NCBI GenBank assembly: GCA_949752745.1 | Contig: OX457026.1 | Location: forward strand, 32,938,911-33,002,910 | Direction of reading: 5' to 3' | DNA: 64,000 nucleotides | From: Protula sp. h YS-2021 | Taxonomy: Eukaryota; Annelida; Polychaeta; Sabellida; Serpulidae | In this document: positions 22,060 through 33,906 of the stretch, piece after piece | Layout of the letters: each line of letters begins with the position of its first letter | Position numbering within the stretch: the stretch's first letter is position 1 | Notes under the pieces: model-generated | What the model saw: only the letters and a program-made list of their open reading frames with translations | Databases searched by the model: none | What the model was told of the DNA's origin: nothing | Translations under genes and position numbers: made by a program

Positions 22060-22440
22060 TTTTCTTCTCTTTACTTTAACTGTGTCCTACGCTTTGACAT
22101 CTTACCACCCATGAAACAATGCAACTCATCTCTCAAAAGCTCTCAACAATCTTACTTCGACACTGCGGGCTCATTGGCCCCAACCAGGTCAAGTCACACA
22201 AAGTTCTGCTTATGCATTTATGTTATGTTATATCGAACTATGTTTCGATTCTAGGGAGAATCTATCCAAATTGGATATATGCCAATGTTGGCTTTTGCGA
22301 AATAAAAATCTCATCGAATACCGAAATCAGTTTTTCCCAAATGCAATCGCAATCCAAGCAATTCTGAGTGTTTCTACCTCCACTGATCTGCTTCGTTTCC
22401 ACGCTAAAGATTGTGATAGGAAACATTTGCAAGCCAACAT
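22060..22440 (+). mobile_element. Possible LINE 3' remnant
   Basis: Fragments in shifting frames, such as RNQFFPNAI and FKRLSTILLRHCGLIGP-like text, recall the C-terminal end of non-LTR reverse transcriptases, where a FFPNAIRLWN-type motif is common. It is too decayed to be sure. Confidence 0.25.
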
Positions 22441-23699
22441 TATGACTCGGAGTGGATAGAAGACCCCATGGCAGCTGTTTTGAATAATGAAGAGTTAACA
22501 TTCCTTGCTAAATGTTCCTTTCCTCTTCTTTTGTCAATTTTACGTTGAAAATAAGCATGCTATGTAATTCTTCATGCAATCGATTTTTATAATTTAACTG
22601 AAATCCACTGTTTTTCAACTTTAAGATGTTTATTATGATTTGTTAGAGTATTTATGAATTCGACCTTATAGCTCATAAAAACGCTGATTATTATCACTAT
22701 TTCATATCATTGCTACTTATTTTTTCATGTTGGACATGCCAAAAGTGTAGTAGTTTTGCTATCATTAATTACCAATGCATTCAAGAAGTATATAAAGAGA
22801 ACTAATTTTCAGTTGTTTTTTTTTCCTGAAACGAAATCGTTCAGAAATAAAAGTAGTCAAAAATATTTCAACGACGCGTTTGCTTCTGCGGAAATGTGAC
22901 TCTTTGAATCCCGATTTCACGCCATTACGTGACTAATTTGGGATAAAAAATAGCATAGAATTTTCTCGGGCATCAAAGCGATTCTAAAAGTAAAATCTTG
23001 CAATTACAAAAGAATCTATTTTTCTACATCGTATTAATGTATGACAGTCCTATTGATGTGGATTTATAGTCTGGTGTCGTTACAAATTCAATGAATTAAA
23101 TAACCCAAGTCTTTCAGTTTCAAAACAGCGATGATTTTTCAAATGGTATCTGGAAATCGAATCCATTTGAGAAAGGACCTTTCAAGAAGAGCAGCCGATA
23201 AAAACTTGCTGAAAAGAGGGCCTCGGACAGTTTCCAGAAAACTTTTTTATTCTCATAAAGAACTCACTAGACGAAAAAAATGCAAAAAGGGTCCACAAAC
23301 AATTCCAAATTTTTCTGAAAATCCTTCACTTTGAGATACATGAATAATTTGGGGACAACGATTGTATGAAATGTAGTGCTGTTCAATGAACGCCAAAGAA
23401 AAACCCTGACAGAAGAACTCAAACTACGATAATAGTATTGAATCCATTTAGGAATCAATTTCGACCTCGATTGTTTGCACGCCGTCAGTTCGCTAATTGT
23501 GCCATATATAATCCTCAATGACACAACTAATCAGCTCCCTGTCTTTTCTAAGTTGATAATTTGTTGAACGCTTGCATTCACACAGTAAATATGTGGTCAA
23601 GCGAAGAACGAATGGTGATACATTGCGCATTTGTCAATAAATTATTTTTTTAATATTTGAAAAACAATTAAGAAAAGCCCAACGGTTTTATTTCACAAG
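22441..23699. other. Upstream region of MOS
   Basis: AT-rich, with no recognised coding sequence. The MOS promoter and 5' UTR should lie in the last few hundred bases, but I see no motif that fixes the transcription start. There is an in-frame TGA 39 bases upstream of the MOS start codon. Confidence 0.35.
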
Positions 23700-24662
23700 A
23701 TGGTAAGCATTGTGAAGCGGCTGACATCTAATGTTTCTCAATCAGAGAGAAGGCCGACTGCTCAGGAGGAAACACTATATATGAAACCGTCTCCAAATCG
23801 TGGATCTCTGCTTGGGGCTCCCATACTGGATCTTAAAAAGTTTGCCACTATAAACAGTGCCATTAAAGCACAGCGTACAACTCACTTTCAAGGAAGCAGA
23901 GAAATTGAAAAATTAACGTTTCCAAACATAACTGAACAGAGTATTTTGAGCTCTCCAAGAGCAAAGTCTATTTGGAAAACACCATGTAAGAACAGAAAAG
24001 CTGGAACATCTGGTCAGGGATTGGACGCTGGACTCGGTATTATCCTCACCCCCTCAAAGCCTGTCTTTGACGATAGTGCTAAGGCATTTCCAGTTGTTCG
24101 CTCCGGTATTTTGAGTAATGCCGTACTATCCCGTCGAAACTCGTGCGTGGCGAGTGTTCACGGTTGTGATTTTGAAAGCAGCCATCATCGACGCTTCTCA
24201 TCAACCGAGATACAAATTAGCGACCAGTTACCCCTCACTAAATTGCTGGGAGCCGGTGGATTTGGATCCGTTTACATGGCAATTCTTGGTAGCAAGAAAG
24301 TGGCCATTAAGAAATTTCACGCCAAAACAAAGAACGAGAAAGCTAAAGCTGAAAGTTTCCAGGCCGAATCCAAAGCCAAAACACTGCGCCATCCGAACAT
24401 CGTACGTATATTTGGCACTTCATCCAAAGAAAACATTGATTGTGTCATTATGGAATACACTGGAGATCGTAATTTGCAGCAAATTTTAAACGAAATGGAA
24501 AGTCCTTTGGAGATGTCACGGAGAATAAACTATATTCTGGATGTCGTATCTGCACTGCGGTTCATCCACGACAATAACCTGGTGCACTTAGATGTCAAGC
24601 CAGCCAATATTTTAGTGACGCCTTATGACACGTGTAAACTGGGGGATTTTGGCTGTTGTCAG
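23700..24662 (+). CDS. MOS: MOS exon 1
   Basis: 963 bp, 321 codons, from ATG to the glutamine just after DFGCC. The donor is GTGGGT at 24663. It covers the N-terminal extension, the N-lobe and half of the C-lobe. Confidence 0.92.
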
Positions 24663-26778
24663 GTGGGTTGACTTTATAAATAAAAAAAACTTTGTTTTAG
24701 CTGGCGAGTCCATGTCTTAGTAATATAGTAAGATCAGAAAGAAAAGCAGTCTCGTTTATCATTCCTGTTTTTTTTAATTGACCTGCGATCTTATTTTTTT
24801 TCTCCGAAAAAAATTAAAGCGGTCATGCTTTTTTTTTATTTTTGAAATTTTCAATGACAAGGCATTAGCCGGAATTTTTATCCCAATTTTTTTGGTAAAA
24901 TATAGTTTGTTCTACAGTACACAAATAAAAAAAACACACTTCTATTATTAATTTATGTGTTGCTACATCGAAGCGTTTGAATGTAATGGGAAAATGTTAT
25001 CGCAGAAGACGAGACTTGAAAAACATGTTAGGATAAATGTCTGCCGTGAAAGGCAATTTTCAGTACTTTTGTACCTTCCGTGTAACTCTTTTTCACTTCA
25101 CAGTTTTACACAAAGCACCGGCGGGCCGAGTGTTTTTTCTCTTCTTTTCTCGAACTTTTCAGGAGCGGGTTGTAGCCCTTATTTTGCCAGCGTTAAGGTC
25201 GCTGGTAACAGGTGTGGCATGTATGCATGTATTAAAGCTGGTGTATCGACATGGTGTGCGTGAAACCCCCAGTAAACAAGCAACGATTTTTATACATTTG
25301 AGAGACGATGTGAGCCGAGATCGGATCAGTGCCGATTTTCATTTAATCATAGAAACATCGTTGCTATAAAGTTTGATAGATGTTAGGGATCGATGTCACA
25401 CAGACATCGTGAGAGCGATATTGGATCTGAAAGTGAAATGAACTGATAACTAGACAACCGTAAGGTGTCGAGGTCGTCCTTCCGCTGAAGTATTTCCACC
25501 TTGAGGTCACCAGTATAGGATTTGTATCGAATACATTTTCATGAATAGTTTACAGAAGTAGATGGGAAAGAGCTAGAATATATTTGACATCTTATATTTA
25601 TTAGGTTATTTGGCTGTGTCCCCTTAAATCGACGCTGTGTAGACGTCGAAGTGGTTGCTGATCTTGAGAGCAATACTCATTGCACATAACAATCCATTCG
25701 CTAACGTTGTTTGATCAAATAAATATCCTTTTAAAGGTTATGCGTCTTTTTGTTCTTTTCATCGAGATAAAATAGCAACGTCATACTTTTTTTGGGGGGG
25801 GGGGGGGGATCCCAAAAAAAGGGCATGCTTTCTACTCAGTGGAAAACTGTGGTATGAGGATATTTTACCAGAAGAGCTTTCTTGATATCCACGAAAATCA
25901 CTTTTAAGACATTATTCTACTACGCTTTTTGAAACGTTGTCCATCTGACGTTTGTGCAATGTTGAAAAGTTTTTCCACTTTTATTTCAGACTGCGTCTTT
26001 TCTCATCAGAACGTTTTTGGAACGTTGTACATTGAGGGACACCGTGCTTTAAATTTGTTATTTTGATAGTACACCTCAAATATGCTCTTCGGTCGGTGTT
26101 TTTACAGCTTCTAAACAATAGAATGTTAAAAGAAGAAAGAAAGAGAAAAGACAAGAAGAGTATGATCAGCCATTATCCACATCTATTTACTTTGATACAG
26201 TAAAACCTGCCTACACCGGACAACGGGAGGGGGGACTGGCGGATTTTGTCCGGTATATAGAGGTGTCCGGTATTTCAGGGGTCATGTGTATCAATGGGGA
26301 AAAACGGGACTGAGAATTCTTGTCCGGTATTGGCAGTTGTCCAGTATTTCAGGGTTTGTCCAGAATGAGGTTTTACTGTATTTTGTTTCAGGTGATTGAA
26401 AACGGCACAGGTCGTGCAAGCCCCACAAATCGCTCCTATATGACGGGAACGTTTGCGTACCGTGCGCCTGAGCTGTTACGCGGAGAGCCTCCTACGATGA
26501 AGGCAGACATCTATTCCTTCGGCGTCACTCTATGGCAGATGTCAAGCGGGGAACAGCCCTATTCAGGTCAAAATCAACACGTCGTTGTGTTTGGCGTTGT
26601 AGCCTACAACTTACGACCGCAGTCGTCTCGTGACGGAGGTGACGTGAAGAACTCACGTGAACAGCATTACAGAAGTGTGTATGGGAAATGCTGGGATGCC
26701 AGCCCAGCGATCCGACCATCAGCTGTAGCTCTGCACGACCTGTTTGAGAAACGGAGAAAAGACTATATATTTGAGTGA
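23700..26778 (+). CDS. MOS: Mos Ser/Thr protein kinase (oocyte MAPK kinase kinase), two exons
   Basis: Mos activates MEK and so MAPK in maturing oocytes, holding meiosis and arresting eggs. Exons 23700-24662 and 26392-26778 join in phase 0 to give 449 residues. Kinase landmarks: Gly loop GAGGFGSVY (residue ~184), VAIKKF with the ATP lysine (~204), the Mos-type catalytic loop HLDVKPANI with Asp ~298, LGDFGCCQ (~316), then in exon 2 MTGTFAYRAPELL and YSFGVTLWQM. LDxKPANI and DFGC are Mos hallmarks. An N-terminal part of about 178 residues, Ser/Pro/Lys-rich, is longer than in vertebrates (346 residues in human). Position 2 is Val, not the Pro seen in vertebrate Mos. Start choice: first Met after an in-frame TGA. 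Confidence 0.93.
24663..26391 (+). other. MOS intron (1.7 kb)
   Basis: The intron has GT-AG ends and phase 0. It holds a copy of dispersed repeat C (24780-25110), a run of about 15 G at 25795-25809, and a pogo-like MITE (26196-26380) at its 3' end. An open frame at 25037-25369 looks like chance. Confidence 0.7.
26196..26380. mobile_element. Pogo-like MITE at the 3' end of the MOS intron
   Basis: Perfect 13-bp ends TACAGTAAAACCT (left) and AGGTTTTACTGTA (right). TA borders both ends, the normal target of this group. Inside, the word TGTCCGGTAT recurs in variants (GTCCGGTATAT, GTCCGGTATTT, GTCCAGTATTT). Only 11 bases separate its right end from the splice acceptor of MOS exon 2. Confidence 0.85.
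26392..26778 (+). CDS. MOS: MOS exon 2
   Basis: The acceptor is TTTTGTTTCAG at 26381-26391. The exon begins VIENGTG and encodes the activation segment, the APE motif and the C-lobe, ending IFE then TGA. Confidence 0.92.
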   Translation: MIENGTGRASPTNRSYMTGTFAYRAPELLRGEPPTMKADIYSFGVTLWQMSSGEQPYSGQNQHVVVFGVVAYNLRPQSSRDGGDVKNSREQHYRSVYGKCWDASPAIRPSAVALHDLFEKRRKDYIFE

Positions 26779-28014
26779 AAGGATTCTGATTGTTATAACA
26801 TTTCAAAGATTATATTATAAATCGGATTTTCCCTTTTACAATTGGTTTTATTTTTTTAAATGCGCTTAATTTAAAATTGCCTGTAATTACACTACATCTA
26901 CAAACGTGTGATCTGATAGAGTTGGGGTGGGGATTTAGGGTGGAGTGAGGTGGGGGCAGTTTACGACTATTTGCTCGTAGGGAGGGGCGATACAGCAAGA
27001 GCAGCGACATTCGCCAGAGGGGATGGGTGGGGTTTAACAGCCAAAAAAAAAAAAAAAAAAGAATGCGCAATCCTCTTCCAGAAACCACACGGATTGAGTT
27101 CTCGGTGAGAGTGCTATTTTTAGGAATCACAGATACCTTTTCCTCTTTTCTACTCAAACTTAATCTGCATTTTATTTATTTGTTTTTGTTTTTGTTTTGT
27201 TTTTTTGTCGAAGGAATCTATGAAACAGCCTTTATGGTTTTAGGAAGGGGTGGGGGGGGGGGGCTCAAATACAAAAATAAGATCGTAATCTGCCCGAGCT
27301 AACCGAAAGCTAGGAATACGATTGCTCACTTGAAGGAAAGAACGTTTAAGTGTAAACAAACCTTACTGCCCGCCTCCCCCATTCCCGGAAGAAAGCTCAT
27401 ACGTGAACAAACCTTGCGGCCTCCCCCTCACCCCCCCCATGTTTGTTCATCTGCGTGTTTCAAGTATTCTGACATTCATACGGTGAAAATACAGCAGTTA
27501 AAGCAAATGCATGGCTTTACACTCTACAGCATTGTTTGCTTAAATCTTTACGTAGAATTTACCACGAATACCTTAAGATGTCCCCTGATTTCTCATAATT
27601 GTCAGGTGCAAGACTGTTGCGTATAATGAGTTGTAATACTTGCGTATAAATACTACCAGAACTGATTGAAAGTTTTTTTCTTCTAACAAATCTAAATGTC
27701 TTCACATCAGAAGTTCTGCATAATTTATGGCGAATATGCAGATGTGTATCCACATGTATATGGGTGGGAAGAAAAAAATGTGGGAAAAAGTCCGCAACCC
27801 TTTCGGGCTTAGAAAAAAGATTCCAAGCGATCTTTCTGATTCCGATCTTGCATATTGACCTGCACCCTGTGAGTTAACGAATCGCGCATAGCTGTGGAGG
27901 CGAACTGAACGAAACCTGCTAAGGGATCTATTTAATTGCATTAAAATATCCAGTTGTATTTTTATAACTAAAAAGAAGCTATATTTTCAAAGGAAGCAAC
28001 TTTTCAGATGTTTG
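26779..28014. other. Downstream of MOS; no feature recognised
   Basis: Contains the MOS 3' UTR (limits unknown), a poly-A run at 27043-27060 and several poly-G/C runs. Open frames show no homology. Confidence 0.35.
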
Positions 28015-28080
28015 GTACTGTAAAACCTGGTTAGTGCTGACCACATTTGTCCGGACTATCAAGGTGTCTGGATTACTTAG
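28015..28080. repeat. Pogo-like terminal repeat, left remnant
   Basis: TACTGTAAAACCTGGTTAG followed by TTGTCCGGA and AGGTGTC resembles the ends of the MITE at 26196. It may pair with 29575-29692 as the far end of one element of ~1.7 kb. Confidence 0.45.
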
Positions 28081-28925
28081 ATTATGTGATATTGGCTTGA
28101 TTTGTAAAGTAAATGAACCATAGTTGGGTAATGTAAGCATTCTGCCCGCCACTGTAAGCCCCGTCGCTCCCCCCCCCCCCCCCACCTTTCTGCGGTAAAG
28201 AACTCCGACCTCTCAGTTTCTCAATATTCCATAATGTTATCATTTATTACCGCGGCTGAATTCTTTTCACTTTAATTGGACTGGATTATCAGTTGCAGTA
28301 AGTTAAAACCGGACAGCGTGAATTGCAAACATTAAGCATTTGGGCGTTATAGTCCGTTAAATTTATTTGAATTGGATGCTCAACAGACTATGAAAAAAGG
28401 AAGAAATTTTATTTCTTGGTTGTTAAGTCCAACCCCCCCACCCTCAAAAAAAGAACACCGCACGTCTAAATGTGAAGAAATTAAGGGAGGGAGTAGATAC
28501 ACAGAACATAAGGGAGATGGAGTGGGGGGCTCTGCACCACATCATTTCTAACTAGAGCCTTATTTCGCTGGCGAAATGTTAAACACTTGACAAAAATTAA
28601 AACGCAAAAATACTTCCTTCAGTGAGTTATTTCTTGAATAATATATTACAAACAACACAGCTTGAATACGTCTTATAAGCCGAGTAGTGTTTGGATTTTG
28701 TTGGCTTAAGGTTTTATTGACTGGTCAGGCATACGCCGTGTTATCTATTTACGCAGTGAGGGCTCGCACAAAGCTCAGCAACTGTGTTCTGTGATGTGCG
28801 TTAAATGCAATGCATTTACTTGCAAAAATACACTCTTTTCACATGTCGTTTTAACAAAGAAAACGAAATCGAAGACGAAAAAAAAAAGTGACATGCACAC
28901 GTTCATATCAAGCTCTTCATAGGTC

Positions 28926-29344
28926 CCAAGTTTCATGGTCCTAGGCCCCATAGTGTCAGAGAAGAAGACACAAAAAATCGGAAAAAGTGTCAGAAAAAAA
29001 AATACGAACGGCTGCTCGCACAAATTCATATAACTCTTGCAAGCCAAAAGCTTGTTAAGTGTTAAAATAGGTCCATCAAACAGCCCCAGACGATAACACG
29101 TTAACATTTCAATCTCGACTGCTTCCACTTTTAATTTCGGTTATTCTGTTAGTTCCTTTCACAAGTTGAACTAGAACCTGATTTCGCTAGCGAAATATTA
29201 AGTTTCGTGGCCCTAGGGCCCGTAGTGTCAGCTGAGTAAAGGACACAAAAAATCCGTTCACTGTCAGAAAGAAAAAAAAAGATGTCAACGGCTGCTCGCA
29301 CAAATTCAGAAACACCTTGCAAGCCATAGGCTTGTCAAGTGTTA
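28926..29344 (+). repeat. Two-copy tandem repeat, period ~275 bp
   Basis: Segments 28926-29064 and 29199-29344 share AAGTTTC-TGG, the words TAGTGTCAG and GACACAAAAAATC, CGGCTGCTCGCACAAATTCA, TTGCAAGCCA and AAGTGTTAA. A further piece (ACTAGA-CCT-ATTTCGCT-GCGAAAT) recurs at 28549 and 29168, so the duplication starts further left. Confidence 0.7.
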
Positions 29345-29574
29345 ATGAATAATATCAGATACCTAAACATATAATATACGGGGTACATGATAAGCGTTCG
29401 ATTATGAAACTGATAGAGTCACAATTACTGCAGCACACTCTTATTGACATTGTCTGGGAGACGACAAACGACGTTCAAAGATTGCTCCGTTAGCTTGTCT
29501 AAATTTCACTGGTTATTCAGGGAGGAAACCTACAGATGGGCCTGAAAAATTGTGCCCATTGTGCAAACTGGAGA

Positions 29575-29692
29575 GGTGTCCGAATTATCCAGGTTCTCAT
29601 TGTATAGAAACCTATGGAAAATTAAAAAGGACTGAAATATTTTGCCCCAATTAGGGAGTTTTCTACATCGGCCCGAGGCAGATTTTACTGTA
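29575..29692. repeat. Pogo-like terminal repeat, right remnant
   Basis: It ends CAGATTTTACTGTA and contains GGTGTCCGAATTATCCAGG, again echoing pogo-like ends. Possible partner of 28015-28080. Confidence 0.4.
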
Positions 29693-31375
29693 TTTACAGT
29701 ATTACTGTATCAAGCTTTCCTCGGAGGTTAAGATCAGACAAGTTCTCACCCCAAAATTTTATGCGTACCTCATATTTACCTCTAGGGCAACTGTACAAAG
29801 TATCATTTCATTAGTTTGAAGTAACTTTTGAGTTTGAATAATGAATTTGAAACTGTAAGGTTATTTTCGAATTATCTCATATAATTGAAAAAAATATATT
29901 ACATCTTTGTTTGCTATTAAGACAAAAATTAATTCATTCCTTTTGGCATCTTGTACATTGGTGCACACAAACCTGTTCACTCCGCATGACATTTGAATAT
30001 AACTGTATTTGTAACCAAAAATATGGGACGCTCTGAAACTTTTCTTCTTGTCGGTCACATATTTACTAGAAAAAGTCTCTTTCGAGAAATTGTCTGACGA
30101 TGGAAGGAGGAATGGATAATCTATTTGTTGTGTGGTGTTTTGTGTGTTTGTGCTCTCTACTTTGCAGTTTTGTTGCTGCTAAAACGTTTGTTCTCCTTCT
30201 TTATTTATTGCTTTATTGTGTTTATATTACTTTTAACATTCACGATATCCGGCCAAGATTACCTTATTTAAACTGTACAAATTAGAAATAAGGATAATGT
30301 AACTTATTTCTATTTTCACCTTTATGCCTGAATAGATCACGTATCGAGTGACTATGCACTCTCACATAAAGAAATAATGGAAAATTGGAAGAGTTCAAAT
30401 TTCCGACAGAATGAACTTATGAACTTGGACACCCAGCCCCATGATATAGCAGAGCGTATCAATTCACCACCCCTACAACACAATTTTCAGGCTTGCCTCC
30501 GGATTTCAATAATTTCTAAGATATTAATTCCTTTGATACCCTGTACATTTAAAGGTGTACGTAGAAAGGGTGAAGTAGTGTGTAAAATATTCTTTCCTTC
30601 TGTTAAAATCCATTTTAGTGGGGGTGTCAAGAAACTCATTAACACTTCATTGACATGCAGGCGCGACAATCAGGCCGAAAGGGGGGAGTGGGAGAGGGGG
30701 AGCCGGGGGGACTGGGGACTTTCTAAACAAAGCTCACGGAATAAATTGCATAGCAAGTTACACAATATATGTCTTGCCCCGTGCAGTGTCGACCACAAAG
30801 GGCCGTGCAGTCCAGCTTCAGACCGATTACACTCTTGACAGCAAAGTGCAGCAAAGGGGTCTTTGATTGTGATGGGATGGTAGGGGTGTTGCTGCCGAAA
30901 TTGACCCTTGCTATGTGGGCGCCTATGATATAAACACGACGCACTTGAAGAGAAAAATTCAGCAGGCGGGTTAGATTCTGTACTTGTAGGATAGTGTTTT
31001 ATGCATCGGTTCATGCATTGTTCCAGCACAAGGGAAATCCATTAATATTGTGCATCAGTTAAAAATGGATGTTTTGTCAAATAATTCCACCACCCACTTC
31101 TTTTATAATGGATATTTTTATTTATTTCTCTTGTTTAACACTTGGCATTTCGCCACAGTGTATAAATCCAGTTCTGATTCCGAAATCTTTAAATTCTTTT
31201 TCACTGCCACACTGCTTATTTATATGTCTCGCTCAGATTTGAAGTTTGGGTTCGGCTGCAGTGTAATAAAGAACCCGTAAAGATTTATTTCTGAGGTAGT
31301 TTCATTGATTGAATACGAGCGCACGAAATTTAGCGGTCGTAGAATCTACAGAAGTGAATGAACAGACAGTTTGTT
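29693..31375. other. Intergenic, no feature recognised
   Basis: A 153-residue open frame at 30377-30838 begins with ATG but has no homology I recognise and overlaps purine-rich low-complexity sequence; probably chance. A GA-rich run lies at 30680-30712. Confidence 0.35.
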
Positions 31376-31661
31376 TTGTATAGGGTTGGTTTAAATGATA
31401 GAAAAAAAAAATACTGACCTGAAATGACGTCATGAAGTGACGTCATACAGTGACCAGATGTGACGTCACGATGCGCGCGCGCGCCCCCTCCCCCTCCCCT
31501 TCCCTAGATTTGAAAGGGGGTCTGGATTAGTATTCAGAACAAGCGATCTGTTTTGGATACGAAAGTGGCGTCATCTGTTTTTTGGTACTTTATGTTCTGG
31601 ATATGTATCCAGAACATACAGCTGTTTTTGAAAGGGTTGGTATAAATGATAGAAAAAATGT
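31376..31661. repeat. Direct-repeat-flanked segment
   Basis: GGGTTGGT-TAAATGATAGAAAAAA occurs at about 31384 and 31636. Between them lie three TGACGTCA-type words and an alternating GCGC run (31475-31485). TTCTGGATATGTATCCAGAA at 31595-31614 is a palindrome. Confidence 0.5.
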
Positions 31662-31765
31662 TGTTGCGTTGTTGTTGTTGTTGCGTTTTTGTAGCGTTGT
31701 TGTTGTAACGTTGTTGTTGTTGCGTTGTTCTTGTTGTGTTGTTGTTGCGTTGTTGTTGTTGCGGC
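31661..31765 (+). repeat. (GTT)n/GTTGC minisatellite
   Basis: Irregular units of GTTGTTGTTGC and variants, about 105 bp. Confidence 0.85.
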
Positions 31766-33876
31766 TTGAAGATAAAGGGAGGGAGGGAGTATCAATGGGA
31801 TGAGTTGGGGCGTAGACACAGGAGCAGACTGGTTGTGGGAGGGAGAGAGAGGTAATAGCAGAGTGAACTTTTATTGGTTACAGAGGGTTAGTGTAAAGTT
31901 TAGGGAATTTTTACTACTACGGATGTCCCTCACTGCGCGGAAGGCGTTAGTATGTTTAGTGGTCGGAGTAGTTTTTGTGGAGAGCTGTAAGTGTGGATGT
32001 TTCTGGATGCCTGTGGGACGCTTTGTTCACCTGTACTTAAGTGTAGGAGAGTGGTTTTTTGTAATGAGGAAGAATGTCGGGTGTTTCAACAGACTTCAGA
32101 GAGCCAGAAGTTCAAGGCGGTGTCTTCTGTTAATTGTATGTTCAGCAAAATATTATGGGCTAGGAGGTTGTCCGTGGTTTTACTCTGGGGATGTGGAACA
32201 GTATGTCTAATCTCGAGTCTCTTATGCGGCCAGTCTGTCTTTGAAGTTTTAAATGCGTAGCAGTGGACTGGTAGCCAGCCTCGTGGGAGATCGACTTGGC
32301 ATGGGAGAGATTCTCCGTCTTCGGAATGCGGCCTGCTGTGTTTTGGGTTCCCTGTTTCACTTCTACTGAAATGGTTGGTACAGGATAGCAGTGCTTGGTG
32401 CGAGGAATGGTGTCTAGACTTTTTTGCTTGAGTGACGTCAGAGAACGTGGTGGTTATTTGTCCTTATCTTTATCCGATGTGAGCTTGTGTTATGGAATGG
32501 TTTGTTGTAGGTTCCTTTCGCGGGGCGGTTGTGGATGTCACAGGGTAATGGGTGTAGGTGGGGTCCGTTGGCAGTGTTAATTTGGGGCGATCGGGTTCAA
32601 AGCGTGGGAGAGTAAACTAGAAGCAGAATCCATCTCCATATTGCTGTGGTTTTAGTTCAAATCCATGGGAGTAGGAGACTGATAGTAGATGAACGAAAAA
32701 CCATGTCCATTATCCGTTGGATTGGGGAGTCCACCACTTCCCGGGTAACAGCGCATCTATCTGAGTCGAATTTCAAGCACATGGATAGAGCGCCGTCCAG
32801 TTCGGCAGGGGAGGGTTTGTGGTCAGCAATTAGTCTGTAATTCCGTGTAATGCTCTCGGAGAATGTCGGCGTGGCCTTCACCTAAGACATGTGGAGGGAA
32901 GCTAGTTTTTCCTGAATCCTTTGTCTTCAGGGAGCAGGTTGAAGGCCTGAAAGATACCCCCAGATCTGGGGGAAATATAGTGTTGCTAATTTTGAGGCCA
33001 CTCGGTGCAATTTATCGGAGAATAGGACACGCACCATTGATTTCCATATCTGATCTGAAATGAAGAGTGTGGATATGATTAATAGTATTGTGATAGCATT
33101 GCGGTGTAACAAAATGGATGTACAAAACTTAAAATATTAGTTTAGGGCGGCGCCCTGATGTGTTGGGTTAAGTGGATTACATTAGGACCCCTGTTTGTGG
33201 CCGGGCAGGCAGAATGGTCGCTGCCAATGCAGTCGACCTATGTGAGCTCCATTGGATCGATGTCGTATCCGCTAGGCAGCATCGTTGATATGCAGGTTAA
33301 TTATGATCCTGATCTTCCTGAAGTGAGTGGTGTTCTAATTTAATGTAATGTATGTGAGGACCCAGTTAGTTCCGCACTGGCTAGGGACTATTTTTGTATC
33401 ATATCTGTATGCTTTGGGGATCGCGTTGCAGTGTTAGCTGTAGTATTTTGGTCCCTAGTTACTATTACAGACTAAAATTTGTGATACAGTAAACTGATAT
33501 TTAGCTGTGTTAAATATCAATTAAAACTTTCAATTGGTGCAGTTAACTGCTCGGTTAACTCAAGAAGTTAACCTATTCTATTAAGTGTAGAATTATTCGT
33601 GCAGTTAGCTTTTGCAATACAGCGGTAGTCGTTTGTTGAAAATATATTTGTGAAAAAAAAAGAAAAGAAAAAAAACGCACAATCGATTTTAGCTGTACAT
33701 ATGAATAAATCATCCGTATGGATCGCGTGCCATACCTTTGCCAAGCAGTTCATTCGAAACCATTTTTTGTCGGAAAAATAAAAAACCCGGAAGTCAGTTT
33801 GACAGGAAATAAACAATCACAAGACTGTGGTTAATTCTGCTGCAAACGTCTATTTTTGATACCTTTCCGAGTCAAA
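31766..33876. other. GT-rich region upstream of AGTRAP; no gene recognised
   Basis: This 2.1 kb differs from its surroundings: G+T-rich on the plus strand and poor in A-runs. Several overlapping open frames (for example 31800-32210, 136 residues) have no homology I know. It could be an old element or simple drift. The AGTRAP promoter should lie at its right end. Confidence 0.35.
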
Positions 33877-33906
33877 ATGGTTGATTCACCACAAGTTTCG
33901 TTAAAG
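33877..33906 (+). CDS. AGTRAP: AGTRAP exon 1 (10 codons)
   Basis: The exon is MVDSPQVSLK followed by a GTAGAC donor. It is short but fits the family, in which a roughly ten-residue first exon ending in LK precedes the VI..H.. helix. Confidence 0.75.

Noticed and set aside
25037..25369. 110-residue frame inside the MOS intron
   Set aside because: Falls in a diverged repeat and lacks splice signals or homology.
30377..30838. 153-residue plus-strand open frame
   Set aside because: Overlaps purine-rich low-complexity sequence and shows no homology; likely chance.
31661..31765. Coding polyglutamine or polyvaline tract
   Set aside because: The GTT repeat is interrupted by frame changes and not part of any gene.
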